NCBI RefSeq assembly: GCF_003001815.1
Contig: NZ_PVMZ01000014.1
Location: 124,001-188,000 of the forward strand
DNA length: 64,000 nucleotides
Reading direction: 5' to 3'
Origin: Actinoplanes italicus
Lineage (GTDB): Bacteria > Actinomycetota > Actinomycetes > Mycobacteriales > Micromonosporaceae
How positions within the stretch are numbered: the first letter of the stretch is position 1; every line of letters begins with the position of its first letter. Below are positions 27,269 to 36,399 of the stretch, piece after piece. The translations under genes and the position numbers were made by a program. Below the pieces are notes generated by a model. That model made no database searches and was not told the DNA's origin. It saw only the letters and a program-made list of their open reading frames with translations.

Positions 27269-27864
27269 CGCTCACCTCCCACATCGGGCACACCGGCGTA
27301 GAAGAACAGCACCTGGCGCGCGCCCGGCCGCGGGTCGGCCAGGGCACGGGCGCGATGCCGTTCCACAAGTTCCTCGAGGTCGGTCTGCATGTCGCGCAGC
27401 TGCTCCGGGTCCATGGTGACCGCGTAGTCGCCCAGGCCCGCGACGTCACGCCACTCGGCCGGCTCGCCGGGAGCGACGAGGCGCCAGGCCTCGATCCGCT
27501 GGACGAGCAGATTCAGCTGGTACGCCTCCAGCCAGTCGACCGCGGCGGCTGCGGCCGGGTCGCCCGGATAGTCGCTGCGCTGCCAGCTGGACAGCTCGTG
27601 CAGCGCTCGCCACCAGCGCTGACGGCCGGTGCCGGGCCTGTCCTCCTCGACGACCAGGCCGGCGTCGGCGAGCTGGCGCAGGTGGTAACTGGTGGCGCCG
27701 GTGTTGGTGGCGAGTGCCCCGGCGAGGCGGGTGGCGGTCGCCGGGCCGTTGAGCCGGAGGTGCCCGAGCAGGCGGATCCGCAGCGGGTGGGCGAGGACCT
27801 GGATCTGCCGGGCGCTCAGGTGCACCTCGGTCATCCGCTCCGGGGTCGTCTCGTTACTCGTCAT
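27265..27864 (-). CDS. ArsR-family winged-helix regulator
   Basis: The protein has 199 residues from the ATG at 27864 (MTSNETTPERMTEVHLSARQ). The winged-helix core at about 12-90 includes VLAHPLRIRLLGHLRLNGPATATRLAGAL and the recognition-helix region GATSYHLRQLADAGLV. No metal-binding Cys pair is visible, so it is not an arsenic-type sensor. The long C-terminal half may dimerise or bind a ligand. An upstream in-frame extension is rejected because it runs through the iterated operator at 27868-27911. It is translationally coupled to the MFS gene, which it probably represses. Confidence 0.88.
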   Translation of the reverse strand: MTSNETTPERMTEVHLSARQIQVLAHPLRIRLLGHLRLNGPATATRLAGALATNTGATSYHLRQLADAGLVVEEDRPGTGRQRWWRALHELSSWQRSDYPGDPAAAAAVDWLEAYQLNLLVQRIEAWRLVAPGEPAEWRDVAGLGDYAVTMDPEQLRDMQTDLEELVERHRARALADPRPGARQVLFFYAGVPDVGGER

Positions 27865-27867
27865 GGA

Positions 27868-27911
27868 TGCACAATAACTATGCACAAAACTTATGCACAA
27901 CTTCTGTGCAT
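27868..27911. promoter_or_regulatory. Iterated operator upstream of the ArsR/MFS operon
   Basis: TGCACAA occurs three times at 27868-27874, 27881-27887 and 27894-27900, an exact 13-base period, followed by the inverted form TGTGCA at 27905-27910. The array starts four bases before the regulator's ATG, so it probably overlaps the promoter. Autoregulation by the ArsR protein is the simplest reading. Confidence 0.65.
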
Positions 27912-27928
27912 GACTTGGACACAAAAAA

Positions 27929-27959
27929 TGCCCGGGTACGCGAGTCGCGTACCCGGGCA
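27929..27959 (-). terminator. Intrinsic terminator of aspS
   Basis: TGCCCGGGTACGCG and CGCGTACCCGGGCA form a perfect 14-bp stem with a three-base loop; on the minus strand six T residues follow at once. It separates aspS from the ArsR promoter region. Confidence 0.93.
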
Positions 27960-27975
27960 GGGTTGTGAATGGTCC

Positions 27976-29778
27976 TCAGTTGGAGTGCTGGACCGGAGCC
28001 GCCTGGCCATCGGTGCCCGCCGCACCGGCCGCGGCCTTGGGCTTCGCGTCGATGCCCGCCTCCAGCCGCTGCTGCGCGGTGATCGGCGTCGGCGCGGTGG
28101 TCAGCGGGTCGAAGCCGCCCCGCGTCTTCGGGAAGGCGATCACCTCGCGGATCGACTCGTTGCCGCTGAGCAGCATGCACGTCCGGTCCCAGCCGAGCGC
28201 GATGCCGGCGTGCGGCGGCGGGCCGTACTTGAACGCCTCCAGCAGGAAGCCGAACTTGTCCGCGGCCTCCTCCGGCGTGATGCCGAGAAGATCGAAGACC
28301 CGGCTCTGCACGTCGCCGCGGTGGATACGGACGGAGCCACCGCCGATCTCGTTGCCGTTCACCACGATGTCGTACGCGTACGCGAGCGCCTTGTCCGGAG
28401 CGGACTCGAAATTGTCGATCCACTCCTCGTTCGGCGAGGTGAACGGGTGGTGGACCGCGGTCCAGCCACCGTCGTCGGTCTTCTCGAACATCGGCGCGTC
28501 GACCACCCAGCAGAACGCCCAGGCGGACTCGTCGATCAGGTTCGCGCGCTTGGCGATCTCGATCCGGGCCGCGCCGAGCAGCTCCTGCGCCTCACGACGC
28601 TCGGTCGCCGCGGCGAAGAAGACGGCGTCACCGGGCTTCGCGCCGACCTGGTCGGCCAGGCCGGACAGGTGCTCGGGCGACAGGTTCTTCGCGACCGGGC
28701 CCTTCGGCTCGCCGGTCTCGGCGTCGAGCACCACGTAGGCCAGGCCACGGGCGCCGCGGGCCTTCGCCCAGTCCTGCCAGCCGTCCAGCTCCTTGCGCGT
28801 CTGCGAGGCGCCGCCCGGCATGACGACCGCACCGACGTAACCACCGGCGTCGATCGCGCCCGCGAACACGCGGAACGCGGTGCCCCGGAGGTAGTCGGTG
28901 AGTTCGACCAGCTCGACGCCGTACCGCAGGTCGGGCTTGTCGGAACCGTAACGGTTCATCGCGTCGGTCCAGGTGATGCGCGGGATCGGCAGCTGGACCT
29001 GGTAGTCGGCGAGCTCGCTCCACAGGCGGGAGACGATCTCCTCGCCGAGCTCGATGATGTCCTCCTGCGTGACGAACGACATCTCGATGTCCAGCTGGGT
29101 GAACTCCGGCTGGCGGTCAGCGCGGAAGTCCTCGTCGCGGTAGCAGCGGGCGATCTGGTAGTACCGCTCCATGCCGGCGACCATCAGCAGCTGCTTGAAC
29201 AGCTGCGGCGACTGCGGCAGCGCATACCAGGTGCCGGGCTGCAGCCGGACCGGGACCAGGAAGTCACGGGCGCCCTCGGGCGTCGAACGCGTCAGCGTCG
29301 GCGTCTCGATCTCGTTGAAGTCGCGGGCGTGCAGGACCTCGCGGGCGATCTGGTTGGCGCGGCTGCGCAGGCGCAGCGCCTTGGCCGGGCCGGAGCGGCG
29401 CAGGTCCAGGTAGCGGTACTTGAGGCGGAGGTCGTCGGACGCGGTGATCGTGTCGTCGACCGGCAGCGGCAGCGGGGCCGCCTCGGAGAGCACGACCAGC
29501 TCGCTCGCGACCACCTCGATCTCGCCGGTGGCCAGGTCCGGGTTCTCGTTGCCGGCCGGGCGGGCGCTGACCTCGCCGACGACCTTCACGCAGAACTCGT
29601 TGCGCAGCGCGTGCGCGTCCTCCTCGCGGAACACGACCTGCACCACGCCGGAGGCGTCTCGGAGGTCGACGAAGATGACACCGCCGTGGTCACGCCGACG
29701 GGCCACCCATCCGGCGAGGGTCACCGTCGTGCCGGCGTCGCTCGCGCGCAGAGTGCCGGCGTCATGGGTACGGATCAC
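27976..29778 (-). CDS. aspS: Aspartyl-tRNA synthetase
   Basis: It charges tRNA-Asp, and in organisms lacking AsnRS often also tRNA-Asn for GatCAB. The protein has 600 residues: an OB-fold anticodon domain (AGWVARRRDHGGVIFVDLRD), a class II core with RYYQIARCYRDEDFRADRQP (motif 2), a bacterial GAD insertion, and motif 3 GIALGWDRTCML. The last roughly 30 residues are an Ala/Gly-rich tail. The GTG at 29778 has AGGAGAC upstream. A strong terminator follows, so it is probably monocistronic. Confidence 0.97.
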   Translation of the reverse strand: MIRTHDAGTLRASDAGTTVTLAGWVARRRDHGGVIFVDLRDASGVVQVVFREEDAHALRNEFCVKVVGEVSARPAGNENPDLATGEIEVVASELVVLSEAAPLPLPVDDTITASDDLRLKYRYLDLRRSGPAKALRLRSRANQIAREVLHARDFNEIETPTLTRSTPEGARDFLVPVRLQPGTWYALPQSPQLFKQLLMVAGMERYYQIARCYRDEDFRADRQPEFTQLDIEMSFVTQEDIIELGEEIVSRLWSELADYQVQLPIPRITWTDAMNRYGSDKPDLRYGVELVELTDYLRGTAFRVFAGAIDAGGYVGAVVMPGGASQTRKELDGWQDWAKARGARGLAYVVLDAETGEPKGPVAKNLSPEHLSGLADQVGAKPGDAVFFAAATERREAQELLGAARIEIAKRANLIDESAWAFCWVVDAPMFEKTDDGGWTAVHHPFTSPNEEWIDNFESAPDKALAYAYDIVVNGNEIGGGSVRIHRGDVQSRVFDLLGITPEEAADKFGFLLEAFKYGPPPHAGIALGWDRTCMLLSGNESIREVIAFPKTRGGFDPLTTAPTPITAQQRLEAGIDAKPKAAAGAAGTDGQAAPVQHSN

Positions 29779-29868
29779 GGAAACGTCTCCTAACAGAGTT
29801 CGCGGGGCGCACCCGACATTCTGTCAGGAGCACCCCGCGCCGCGTGCCACGGGCCGGTCACCCGCCTT

Positions 29869-31410
29869 CTAGGGAACCTGCCACGAGGTGGCACGCAGGC
29901 CGGCGGTGCCGGAGCCGCCGACGTCGATGATCTCCACGAGCACGAGTTCGGCGGGTGTCGCCGCGGTGAGCACGCAGAGCGCCGTGCCCCTCCTGACCTC
30001 CACCGGCAGACCACGGCCGAGCGGGCTGGTACGGATCGCCCGATCACATCCGGCGGCGTCGGTGTCGGCGCTGGCCTGACGGCTGCCCCCGGCCGCCCCG
30101 GCGCCCAGGCTGAGCCGCGCCGGCCGGGTGCCACAGCGGCTCTCGTAGCGCAGATCGCCCAGCGCCTCGGCGGCGTCGGCCCGCGGCTCGTCGAGATCCA
30201 GGAACATCACGGCGGCACAGTCGAGCTGCAGGCGCAACGGCTCCTTCGCATACGCCACCGGATACGACTCCGGTCGCGGGGGCCGTGCCTCCGCTTGCGC
30301 CGGAGCCTGGGCCTGGGCTGTCGCGGCCGAGGGCTGCGGCGCGGTCGTGGCCGTCCTCGTCATCGCCGCCGACGTCGTCGCCCGGAACGTCTGCCACGAC
30401 AGGAAGCCGGTGGCGCCGGAGATCAACAGGGCGAGCAGACTCAGCAGTACGGCCAGGACCACACCGGGCCGGCGGCGCGGCCGGGCGCTCCCCTGGGACA
30501 CCGCCGCCCGCGGGTCCCCGGCGGCGTCCTCCCTGTCCGTCGCGGGGTCGCCCCTCTTCGAGCCGATCTTCTTCGAGCCCGCCTTCCGCGACTCCGCGTC
30601 CCGAATGTCGTAGCCCGGCCCGTCACTCGCCCGCGCCTCACCGCCCCGCGCCTCACCACCCCGCGCCTCACCACCCCGCGTGCCGGTGCCCCAGACGTCA
30701 GCGCCACGCGCGTCGTCGTCGCGCCCGTCGGCCCCTCGTGTTCCGCTGGTCCGCGCATCGCTGTCACGTGCATCGTGGGCCCGCGCATCGCTGCCACGTG
30801 CATCGTGGGCCCGCGCATCGTTGGTCCGTGTCGTGGCGCCTCGCGTCTCGGCATCCCTCGCGGCCGCGTCCCGCGGCACGGCATCCCGCAGGACAGCATC
30901 CTGGGGGTTGGCCTCCGTGACAGCCGCCCTCCGGTTCGCGGCCTCGCGGACCGCCGCCTCCCGCTCCTCCGACTCACGGACCGCGGCCTCCCTGACGGCC
31001 GCTTCCCTGGACTTGGCTTCCCTCGCCTCCGCCTCGCGGAACGCGACCTCCCGCGCCGCAACCTCACGCGCCGCGGCTTCCCTCGCTTCCGCCTCGCGGA
31101 ACGCGACCTCCCGCGCCGCAACCTCACGCGCCGCGGCCTCCCTCGCTTCCGCCTCACGGAACGCGACCTCCCGCGCCGCCGCCTCCCTGGCCTCCGCCTC
31201 GCGGATGGCGATCTCCCGTGCTGCGGCCTCCCGGGTCGTGCCCAGCGGTTCGGTGGGCCCGTCCGTGTACGCGGCGTCCTGAGCACGCTGGGGCGGCACC
31301 CACTGGCCCGGCGGCAGGGGATGGCGCTGCTGCGCGGCGCTCGCGGGATGCGGCGCCTCGATCGACGGCCGGTAGGCGGGATCGCTCGCGGCTGCGCGGA
31401 ATACGGACAT
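29869..31410 (-). CDS. Single-pass membrane protein with a long Arg-Glu-Ala helical repeat
   Basis: The protein has 513 residues. After a Pro-rich start, residues about 58-170 are an Ala/Glu/Arg repeat (REAEAREAAAREVAAREVAF type, about 20 residues per unit) expected to form a long charged helix. Asp/Arg/Gly-rich repeats (TRGGEARGGEARGGEA) follow, then a basic stretch and one membrane helix at about 316-338. The outer part of about 170 residues has four Cys (near 398, 426, 455 and 479). The ATG has AGGAG seven bases upstream. No family is recognised. The layout (disordered inside, one helix, Cys-containing outside) parallels the giant protein at 19045-23733. Confidence 0.78.
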   Translation of the reverse strand: MSVFRAAASDPAYRPSIEAPHPASAAQQRHPLPPGQWVPPQRAQDAAYTDGPTEPLGTTREAAAREIAIREAEAREAAAREVAFREAEAREAAAREVAAREVAFREAEAREAAAREVAAREVAFREAEAREAKSREAAVREAAVRESEEREAAVREAANRRAAVTEANPQDAVLRDAVPRDAAARDAETRGATTRTNDARAHDARGSDARAHDARDSDARTSGTRGADGRDDDARGADVWGTGTRGGEARGGEARGGEARASDGPGYDIRDAESRKAGSKKIGSKRGDPATDREDAAGDPRAAVSQGSARPRRRPGVVLAVLLSLLALLISGATGFLSWQTFRATTSAAMTRTATTAPQPSAATAQAQAPAQAEARPPRPESYPVAYAKEPLRLQLDCAAVMFLDLDEPRADAAEALGDLRYESRCGTRPARLSLGAGAAGGSRQASADTDAAGCDRAIRTSPLGRGLPVEVRRGTALCVLTAATPAELVLVEIIDVGGSGTAGLRATSWQVP

Positions 31411-31539
31411 GGCGGACTCCTGATGCGCAGGCGGTTAAAGCGCTCGTTCGACGCTCGACCACCGTAAACACCATCGATCAGACAGGCCATCCCCCACTAG
31501 GGGACCGACGTTCATGAGTACGGCGGTCCCGCTCCCGAT

Positions 31540-31914
31540 TCACCCGGCAGTCGCACTCTTGAATTCGTGGACGACATCGATCGTGCCGACGATGTGATCG
31601 TTGAACTCCTCCAACTCCTCGGCCGGCACCCACAGCTCGAGGATGGTGTCACCCCCGACCTGCCGGACCGGATAGCGAGCGGCGAACACGGCGTCGACCT
31701 CGAACCGGGTGACGTACCCCGCGCCCGAGGCCGGAACGTTCCAGTCGCGGGCGATCTTGATCGCGTAGTCCTCGTTGAGCACCGGGTAGAAGATCGGCTG
31801 GTCAGGCAGGCGTGGCGGCCAGCGCCGCCAGCCGGAGTCCCGTACCAGGCCCAGCTCGATCGGGCCGGTGGGCCGCCAGAGCGTCATCGTCGTCACGGTC
31901 GAGGAGTCTGGCAC
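31540..31914 (-). CDS. Conserved small protein often annotated ADP-ribosylation/crystallin J1
   Basis: The protein has at most 124 residues. It shows the pattern TLWRPTGPIELGLVRDSGWRRWPPRLP, QPIFYPVLNEDYA and a C-terminal ELWVPAEELEEFNDHIVG that I recall from actinobacterial proteins carrying that label; there is no catalytic motif I can verify, so the label should not be taken as function. The first GTG (31914) gives MPDSSTV; an ATG at 31887 (MTLWRPTG) would be closer to typical length. Confidence 0.7.
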   Translation of the reverse strand: MPDSSTVTTMTLWRPTGPIELGLVRDSGWRRWPPRLPDQPIFYPVLNEDYAIKIARDWNVPASGAGYVTRFEVDAVFAARYPVRQVGGDTILELWVPAEELEEFNDHIVGTIDVVHEFKSATAG

Positions 31915-31935
31915 GCGGAGGCATCAGCCCTCGCC

Positions 31936-32448
31936 TCATTTCTCGCCGGCACCCGCTAGGTCGAACCGCCAGTCGTTGCACCGGAGCGGGTTGCCCTTCG
32001 GGAACTCGAAGTCCACCTCACCGAGCAGTTCGAATCCGGTCCGGCGGCACAGGCCGTTCGACGCCACGTTGTCGGTCCGCGGGAAGGCGTGACCCCAGCG
32101 GATCCGGCCGCGGGCGGCGGCGTGCGCGAGGGTCCGGGTGAGCGCCCGACCGGCCAGGCCACGGCCCTGGAACTCGGGAAGGACCTTCCACCCGAGTTCG
32201 TAGACGGTCTCGCCCCGCCACTCCTTCTCCCAGTAGCCGACCGACCCCACCGCACCGGCCTCGTCCACCACGATCAGGAACATCTCGGTGTCGCCCTCCC
32301 GCATCCCGTCGAGGATCCGCCGGTGCCGTGAGGTCAGCGCCTCCTCCGGCTCCACCCCGGCGAGGAACGCCTGCATCTCCGGGGTGTTGGCACGTCGCTG
32401 CAGCTCAGGTGCACGCTCGTCCCATCTCTCCAGCCGGAAGTCGGTCAT
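31936..32448 (-). CDS. GNAT-family N-acetyltransferase
   Basis: The protein has 170 residues. The acetyl-CoA loop appears as FQGRGLAGRALTRTL, after the beta-strand region YELGWKVLPE, and the C-terminal NVASNGLCRRTGFELLGEVDFEFPKG is typical of the RimJ/RimL-like branch. The substrate is unknown. The last gene-to-gene gap to the PLP enzyme upstream is only 9 bases, so the two are probably cotranscribed. Confidence 0.87.
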   Translation of the reverse strand: MTDFRLERWDERAPELQRRANTPEMQAFLAGVEPEEALTSRHRRILDGMREGDTEMFLIVVDEAGAVGSVGYWEKEWRGETVYELGWKVLPEFQGRGLAGRALTRTLAHAAARGRIRWGHAFPRTDNVASNGLCRRTGFELLGEVDFEFPKGNPLRCNDWRFDLAGAGEK

Positions 32449-32457
32449 GGCGCCTCC

Positions 32458-33672
32458 TCAGAAGTAGGTGTGCAGCACGTCCACGACGCGCCGCTCCTCG
32501 TCGACGACCGGGATGTCACGCCACTTGTCGAACGCGGTGCACGGGTGAGACAACCCGAACCCGATCAGGTCTCCGGGCACGAGGTCATCGTCGTCCCCGG
32601 TGAGGTACGTGTGGTGATCGTTCAGTTTGGTCACCCGCAGGCCCGTGGCCGGCCCTGCGGTCCCGTCCGCTCGCCGGATCTCCCTGGGCACAGGCAGGCC
32701 CTCGTCGAACGGCGCGTCCCGCTTGCCCATGCCGACGATCACCAGCCCCGGCTCCGGAGCCGAGATCACCTGCGCCCAGATCTCCAGCGCCGCGGCAAGC
32801 GGACCCTCCTCCGGCACACGCACGAACGGTGTCCGTTCCCGATAGAACCCGTCGTCGTGGGTAACCGTCGCGCCGCTGCGCAGAACCAGCCGCGCCTCCC
32901 CGCGCAGAGCGGCGAGCTTCTCGGCGACCCGGTCGAACCAGGCGCTCCCGCCGGCCGCGACGACCGGTGGGTCGGGCAGCAGCGCTGCCGAGCGCAGCCG
33001 GGCCACGCCGACGACCAGTCGCTCGAGAAACGCGTCGACGCCGGCCTGATCCGCCAGCTGACCCTCATAGCCGGCGACCCCGGCCAGCTCCACACCCGGC
33101 GCCTCGGCGGCCGCCCGGGCAACCGTCGCCAGCTCCTCGAGACTCCGGACCCCGGTACGCCCGCCCGCGTGCCCCAGCTCGACGAGAACCCGGATCACGC
33201 CGTCGGCGGCCGCGCCGGAGGACGCGACGGCCGATGCCGCGGCAGCCACTCCGGCGAGGGAGTCGACCTGGATGTACACCTCCCAGCCGGCCGCGCCCTC
33301 AGCGGCCAGCCAGCGCAGCACGACCGGATCGAGGACCTCGTTGGCGATCAGAACCCGGCCGACGCCGAGCCGCCGCAGCACCAGGGCCTGGTTCGGTGTG
33401 GCCACGGTCAGCGCCCACGCGCCGGCCGCCATCTGAGCTTCCAGCAGGCCCGGCGCCATCGTGGTCTTGGCATGGGGTGCGAAGTCGAAACCGTGCCGAC
33501 GGCAGTACGCCGCCATCGTCGCGATGTTGGCCTCGATCGCGACGCGATGCACCACGAGCAGCGGCCACGTGAACCCGCCGTCGAAGATTCCCTGCCGGTC
33601 AGCCGCGATCCGTTGTGGATCGAGCGCGTCATCCGGCTGCCAGAATCCCTTGCTCCGCCAGTCGATCGTCAT
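32458..33672 (-). CDS. PLP-dependent amino acid deaminase (D-serine dehydratase / D-threonine aldolase-like)
   Basis: The protein has 404 residues with an alanine-racemase-type N-terminal barrel. The Schiff-base lysine is in FAPHAKTTMAPG (about Lys69). The C-terminal GFGLSHPCTAFDKWRDIPVVD supplies the His/Cys metal ligands known from eukaryotic-type D-serine dehydratases and D-threonine aldolases. The expected reaction is deamination or aldol cleavage of a D-amino acid. A RidA gene and an amidohydrolase lie within 6 kb, supporting a D-amino-acid catabolic role (inference). The ATG is at 33672 (MTIDWRSKGFWQ), divergent from the kinase at 33729. Confidence 0.85.
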   Translation of the reverse strand: MTIDWRSKGFWQPDDALDPQRIAADRQGIFDGGFTWPLLVVHRVAIEANIATMAAYCRRHGFDFAPHAKTTMAPGLLEAQMAAGAWALTVATPNQALVLRRLGVGRVLIANEVLDPVVLRWLAAEGAAGWEVYIQVDSLAGVAAAASAVASSGAAADGVIRVLVELGHAGGRTGVRSLEELATVARAAAEAPGVELAGVAGYEGQLADQAGVDAFLERLVVGVARLRSAALLPDPPVVAAGGSAWFDRVAEKLAALRGEARLVLRSGATVTHDDGFYRERTPFVRVPEEGPLAAALEIWAQVISAPEPGLVIVGMGKRDAPFDEGLPVPREIRRADGTAGPATGLRVTKLNDHHTYLTGDDDDLVPGDLIGFGLSHPCTAFDKWRDIPVVDEERRVVDVLHTYF

Positions 33673-33728
33673 GTCGCCCCGCCTCCTGCCGCGTCGGTCC
33701 GTTGCCGGTCGCTGTCAGACTGCTCGTC

Positions 33729-34649
33729 ATGGTCGATTTCACGATGTCCGGTGCTTTCATCCGCAATGTCGAGCGGATCTGGGGCGAGTCCGGACAGGCG
33801 TGGCTGGCAGCGCTGCCCGGTATCGCCGACGGACTGCTGCGGGAGTGGGACCTGCGGATCACCGGGCCGCTCCCGCTGAGTATCAACTGGGTCGGCCGGG
33901 TGCGCCGGGCGGACGGCAGCACGGCGGTGCTCAAGCTCGCCCTGCCGGAGGCGGGTCATCTGGCGGACGAGGCGACCGCCCTGGAGTGTTTCGCCGGGCG
34001 GGGGGCGATCGCCGTGCTGGCCCGCGACGATGCCCGCGGCGCGCTCCTGCTGGAGGAGGCCCGCCCCGGCGACCAGCTCCGGGACCTGGTGCCCCACCGG
34101 GACGAGGAGGCCACGGCCAGGCTGATCGAGGTGGTCAAGCGGTTGCACCGGCCGGCTCCGGCGGGGGTGGCACTGCCCGAGCTGAGTCGGCGCACCGAAT
34201 CCTTCGCCCGGCACCTGCGGCGCTTCCCCGGTGACGACCCGCTGCCACGGGATCTGGTCGAACGGGCGGGACGCCTCTTCGGCGAGCTGTGCGCCACCGC
34301 GACCGAGCGGGTGGTACTGCACGGCGACCTGCATCACGACAACGTCCTCGCCGCCGAGCGCGAGCCGTGGCTGGCGATCGACCCGCACGGCGTGGTGGGC
34401 GATCCGGGTTACGAGATCGGGGCACTGCTTTACAACCCGGATCCGGCCGGTGCCGACGACACCGTCCTCGACCTGGTGGACGCCCGCATCGAACAGCTCG
34501 CCGACGGACTCGGCATGCCGTGCGAGCGGGTGGTGGCGTGGGGTTTCGTCCAGGCGGTGCTGTCGGAGGTGTGGTCCTTCGAGGGCCATGAGGGCCGGAC
34601 GACCCGGCCGCTGCGACTGGCCCGACGGCTCCTGCCTGCGCTGCCCTGA
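33729..34649 (+). CDS. APH(6)/hydroxyurea-type aminoglycoside phosphotransferase-like kinase
   Basis: The protein has 306 residues from the ATG at 33729 (MVDFTMSGAF). The kinase active-site loop is HGDLHHDN at 198-205 followed by LAIDPHGVVGDPGYE with the metal-binding Asp218, as in the APH(6)/StrB branch. The family phosphorylates streptomycin or hydroxyurea, but chromosomal members often have unknown substrates. It is divergent from the PLP deaminase with 56 bases between the starts. A resistance role is possible but not shown. Confidence 0.85.
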   Translation: MVDFTMSGAFIRNVERIWGESGQAWLAALPGIADGLLREWDLRITGPLPLSINWVGRVRRADGSTAVLKLALPEAGHLADEATALECFAGRGAIAVLARDDARGALLLEEARPGDQLRDLVPHRDEEATARLIEVVKRLHRPAPAGVALPELSRRTESFARHLRRFPGDDPLPRDLVERAGRLFGELCATATERVVLHGDLHHDNVLAAEREPWLAIDPHGVVGDPGYEIGALLYNPDPAGADDTVLDLVDARIEQLADGLGMPCERVVAWGFVQAVLSEVWSFEGHEGRTTRPLRLARRLLPALP

Positions 34650-34688
34650 AACCACGGCTCGGGGTCCCCGCACGGATCCGGGGCCACT

Positions 34689-34746
34689 GCGTGTCACTCG
34701 GGCTCCCACCGCCGCTCCAGGACTATCGCGTGTCACTCGGGCTCCC
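34689..34746. repeat. 19-bp direct repeat at the end of the hexosaminidase gene
   Basis: GCGTGTCACTCGGGCTCCC occurs at 34689-34707 and again at 34728-34746, a 39-base period. The second copy encodes the last residues of the hexosaminidase (GSPSDTR); the first lies beyond its stop. It looks like a local duplication of the gene tail. Confidence 0.8.
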
Positions 34747-36399
34747 GGCGGGGGCCGGGGAGGCTGCCTGCTGCTCCGGTTTGCGACGCAGGTCGGCGGT
34801 CATCTCGTGCAGCTCGGCGAGACGGTCGGGGAGGGACCGCGGGTTGCCGGGCGCATCGGGCCGGGCGTGCCAGGGCCGCGGGCCGGTGAGCGGGCGGTAG
34901 TCGACGCCCAGCGCGTCGAGCCGGGCCAGGTGGCCGGGCAGCCGCGCGGAGAAGTCGGCGAAGTCACGCCCGGCCGGGCCCCAGACGGCCTCGGCGAAGG
35001 CACACAGCCGCGGGAACGCCTGATAGTCGACGCGACGGGCGGACTCGAGGTGCTCGGTCCAGATATTGGCCTGCCCGCCGAGGACCAGCGCGGTCTCATC
35101 CGGGCCGAGGCCGGGCGGCACAGGCTCGAAGGCATACACGTCGGCGAGGGTGAGCCGGGTGCCGACCGGAGTCGGCTCGCCGGGATCGTCGGACTGCCGG
35201 TAGTCGAGATAGGCCGCGATGTCGGGGCAGGCGACCACCTGATGACCGGCACGGATCGCGTGCCCGGTCGGCTCATGACCGCGCCAGGCCGCCACGACCG
35301 CACCCGGCGGAGCCCCACCGGCGAGGATCTCGTCCCAGCCGTAGAGACGACGGCCGCGACCGGCGAGATGCTCGGCCATCCGGGCGGTGAACCAGCGCTG
35401 AACCTCATGAGCGCCCGCCAGCCCCTCCGACCGGATCAGCTCGCGGGCGGACGGGCTGGTCTCCCACTCGACGGCCGGGCACTCGTCACCGCCGATGCCG
35501 ATGAGCTCACCGGGGAAGACGTCACAGAGGTGGTCGAGGACCGCCCGGCAGAAGTCGATCGACTCGGGGCCGACCTGGAGGACGTGCTCGGAGATGCCCC
35601 AGGCGGCCCGGACCGGACCGTCGAAGCCGTTGCCGAGCTCCGGATACGCCGAGATGGCGGCCTGCATGTGGCCGGGCATGTCGGCCTCGGGCACGACCGT
35701 GATGTGCCGCTCGGCCGCGTAGGCGACGATCTCGCGCAGGTCGTCGGTGGTGTAGAAGCCGCCGTGCGGACGCCCGTCGTAGCGCTCGTGACCGCGTGCC
35801 CCCAGCATGGTCATCCGCCGCCACGCGCCCACCTCGGTGAGCCGTGGCCAGCCGGGCACCTCGAAGCGCCAGCCCTGGTCGTCGGTGAGGTGCAGGTGAA
35901 GGACGTTGAGTTTGTGGAACGCGGCCAGGTCGATGAGGCGCAGCACGTCCGCGAGCGGCATGAAGTGGCGCGCCACGTCGAGGAGCAGGCCCCGCCAGGT
36001 GAACCGCGGCTCGTCCACGATCAGCTGGGCGGGCACCTCCCAGGGGCCGGGGTCCACGCGGGCGCGACGCAGCGTCGCCGGAGGTAGCAGCTGGCGAAGG
36101 GTCTGAGCGCCGTAGAAGACGCCGGCCGCGGAACCTCCCGCGATGTCGACCCCGTTCGTGGTGATCTCAAGGGCGTAACCCTCGGCCGGCCTGCCCCGGT
36201 CGATCCGCAGCCGGATCCCGCCCGCACCGGGCGCTAGCGACGCCCCGGTGGCGGGCACGAGCACACCGCGCAGCCAGGCCGCCACCCGCTCGGTGCCGGG
36301 GCCCGGTGTCAGGCCGGTCGTGTCGTCGAACCGGAAGACGCCCGTCGAGCCGGTGATCGCCCGCGGAAGCGGGACGATGCTCGTAAGTGGCTCGTTCAT
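34723..36399 (-). CDS. Beta-N-acetylhexosaminidase, GH20
   Basis: It removes terminal GlcNAc or GalNAc from chitin oligomers, peptidoglycan fragments or glycans. The protein has 558 residues. The GH20b N-terminal domain (1-125) is followed by the catalytic barrel, beginning DEPRFTWRGLLLDVARHF. Asp305-Glu306 in GIGGDECP are the substrate-assisted catalytic pair, and NVLHLHLTDDQGWRFE is conserved. There is no signal peptide, so it is probably cytoplasmic. It is divergent from the regulator at 36490, and tandem operator-like repeats lie between them. Confidence 0.93.
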   Translation of the reverse strand: MNEPLTSIVPLPRAITGSTGVFRFDDTTGLTPGPGTERVAAWLRGVLVPATGASLAPGAGGIRLRIDRGRPAEGYALEITTNGVDIAGGSAAGVFYGAQTLRQLLPPATLRRARVDPGPWEVPAQLIVDEPRFTWRGLLLDVARHFMPLADVLRLIDLAAFHKLNVLHLHLTDDQGWRFEVPGWPRLTEVGAWRRMTMLGARGHERYDGRPHGGFYTTDDLREIVAYAAERHITVVPEADMPGHMQAAISAYPELGNGFDGPVRAAWGISEHVLQVGPESIDFCRAVLDHLCDVFPGELIGIGGDECPAVEWETSPSARELIRSEGLAGAHEVQRWFTARMAEHLAGRGRRLYGWDEILAGGAPPGAVVAAWRGHEPTGHAIRAGHQVVACPDIAAYLDYRQSDDPGEPTPVGTRLTLADVYAFEPVPPGLGPDETALVLGGQANIWTEHLESARRVDYQAFPRLCAFAEAVWGPAGRDFADFSARLPGHLARLDALGVDYRPLTGPRPWHARPDAPGNPRSLPDRLAELHEMTADLRRKPEQQAASPAPAGSPSDTR

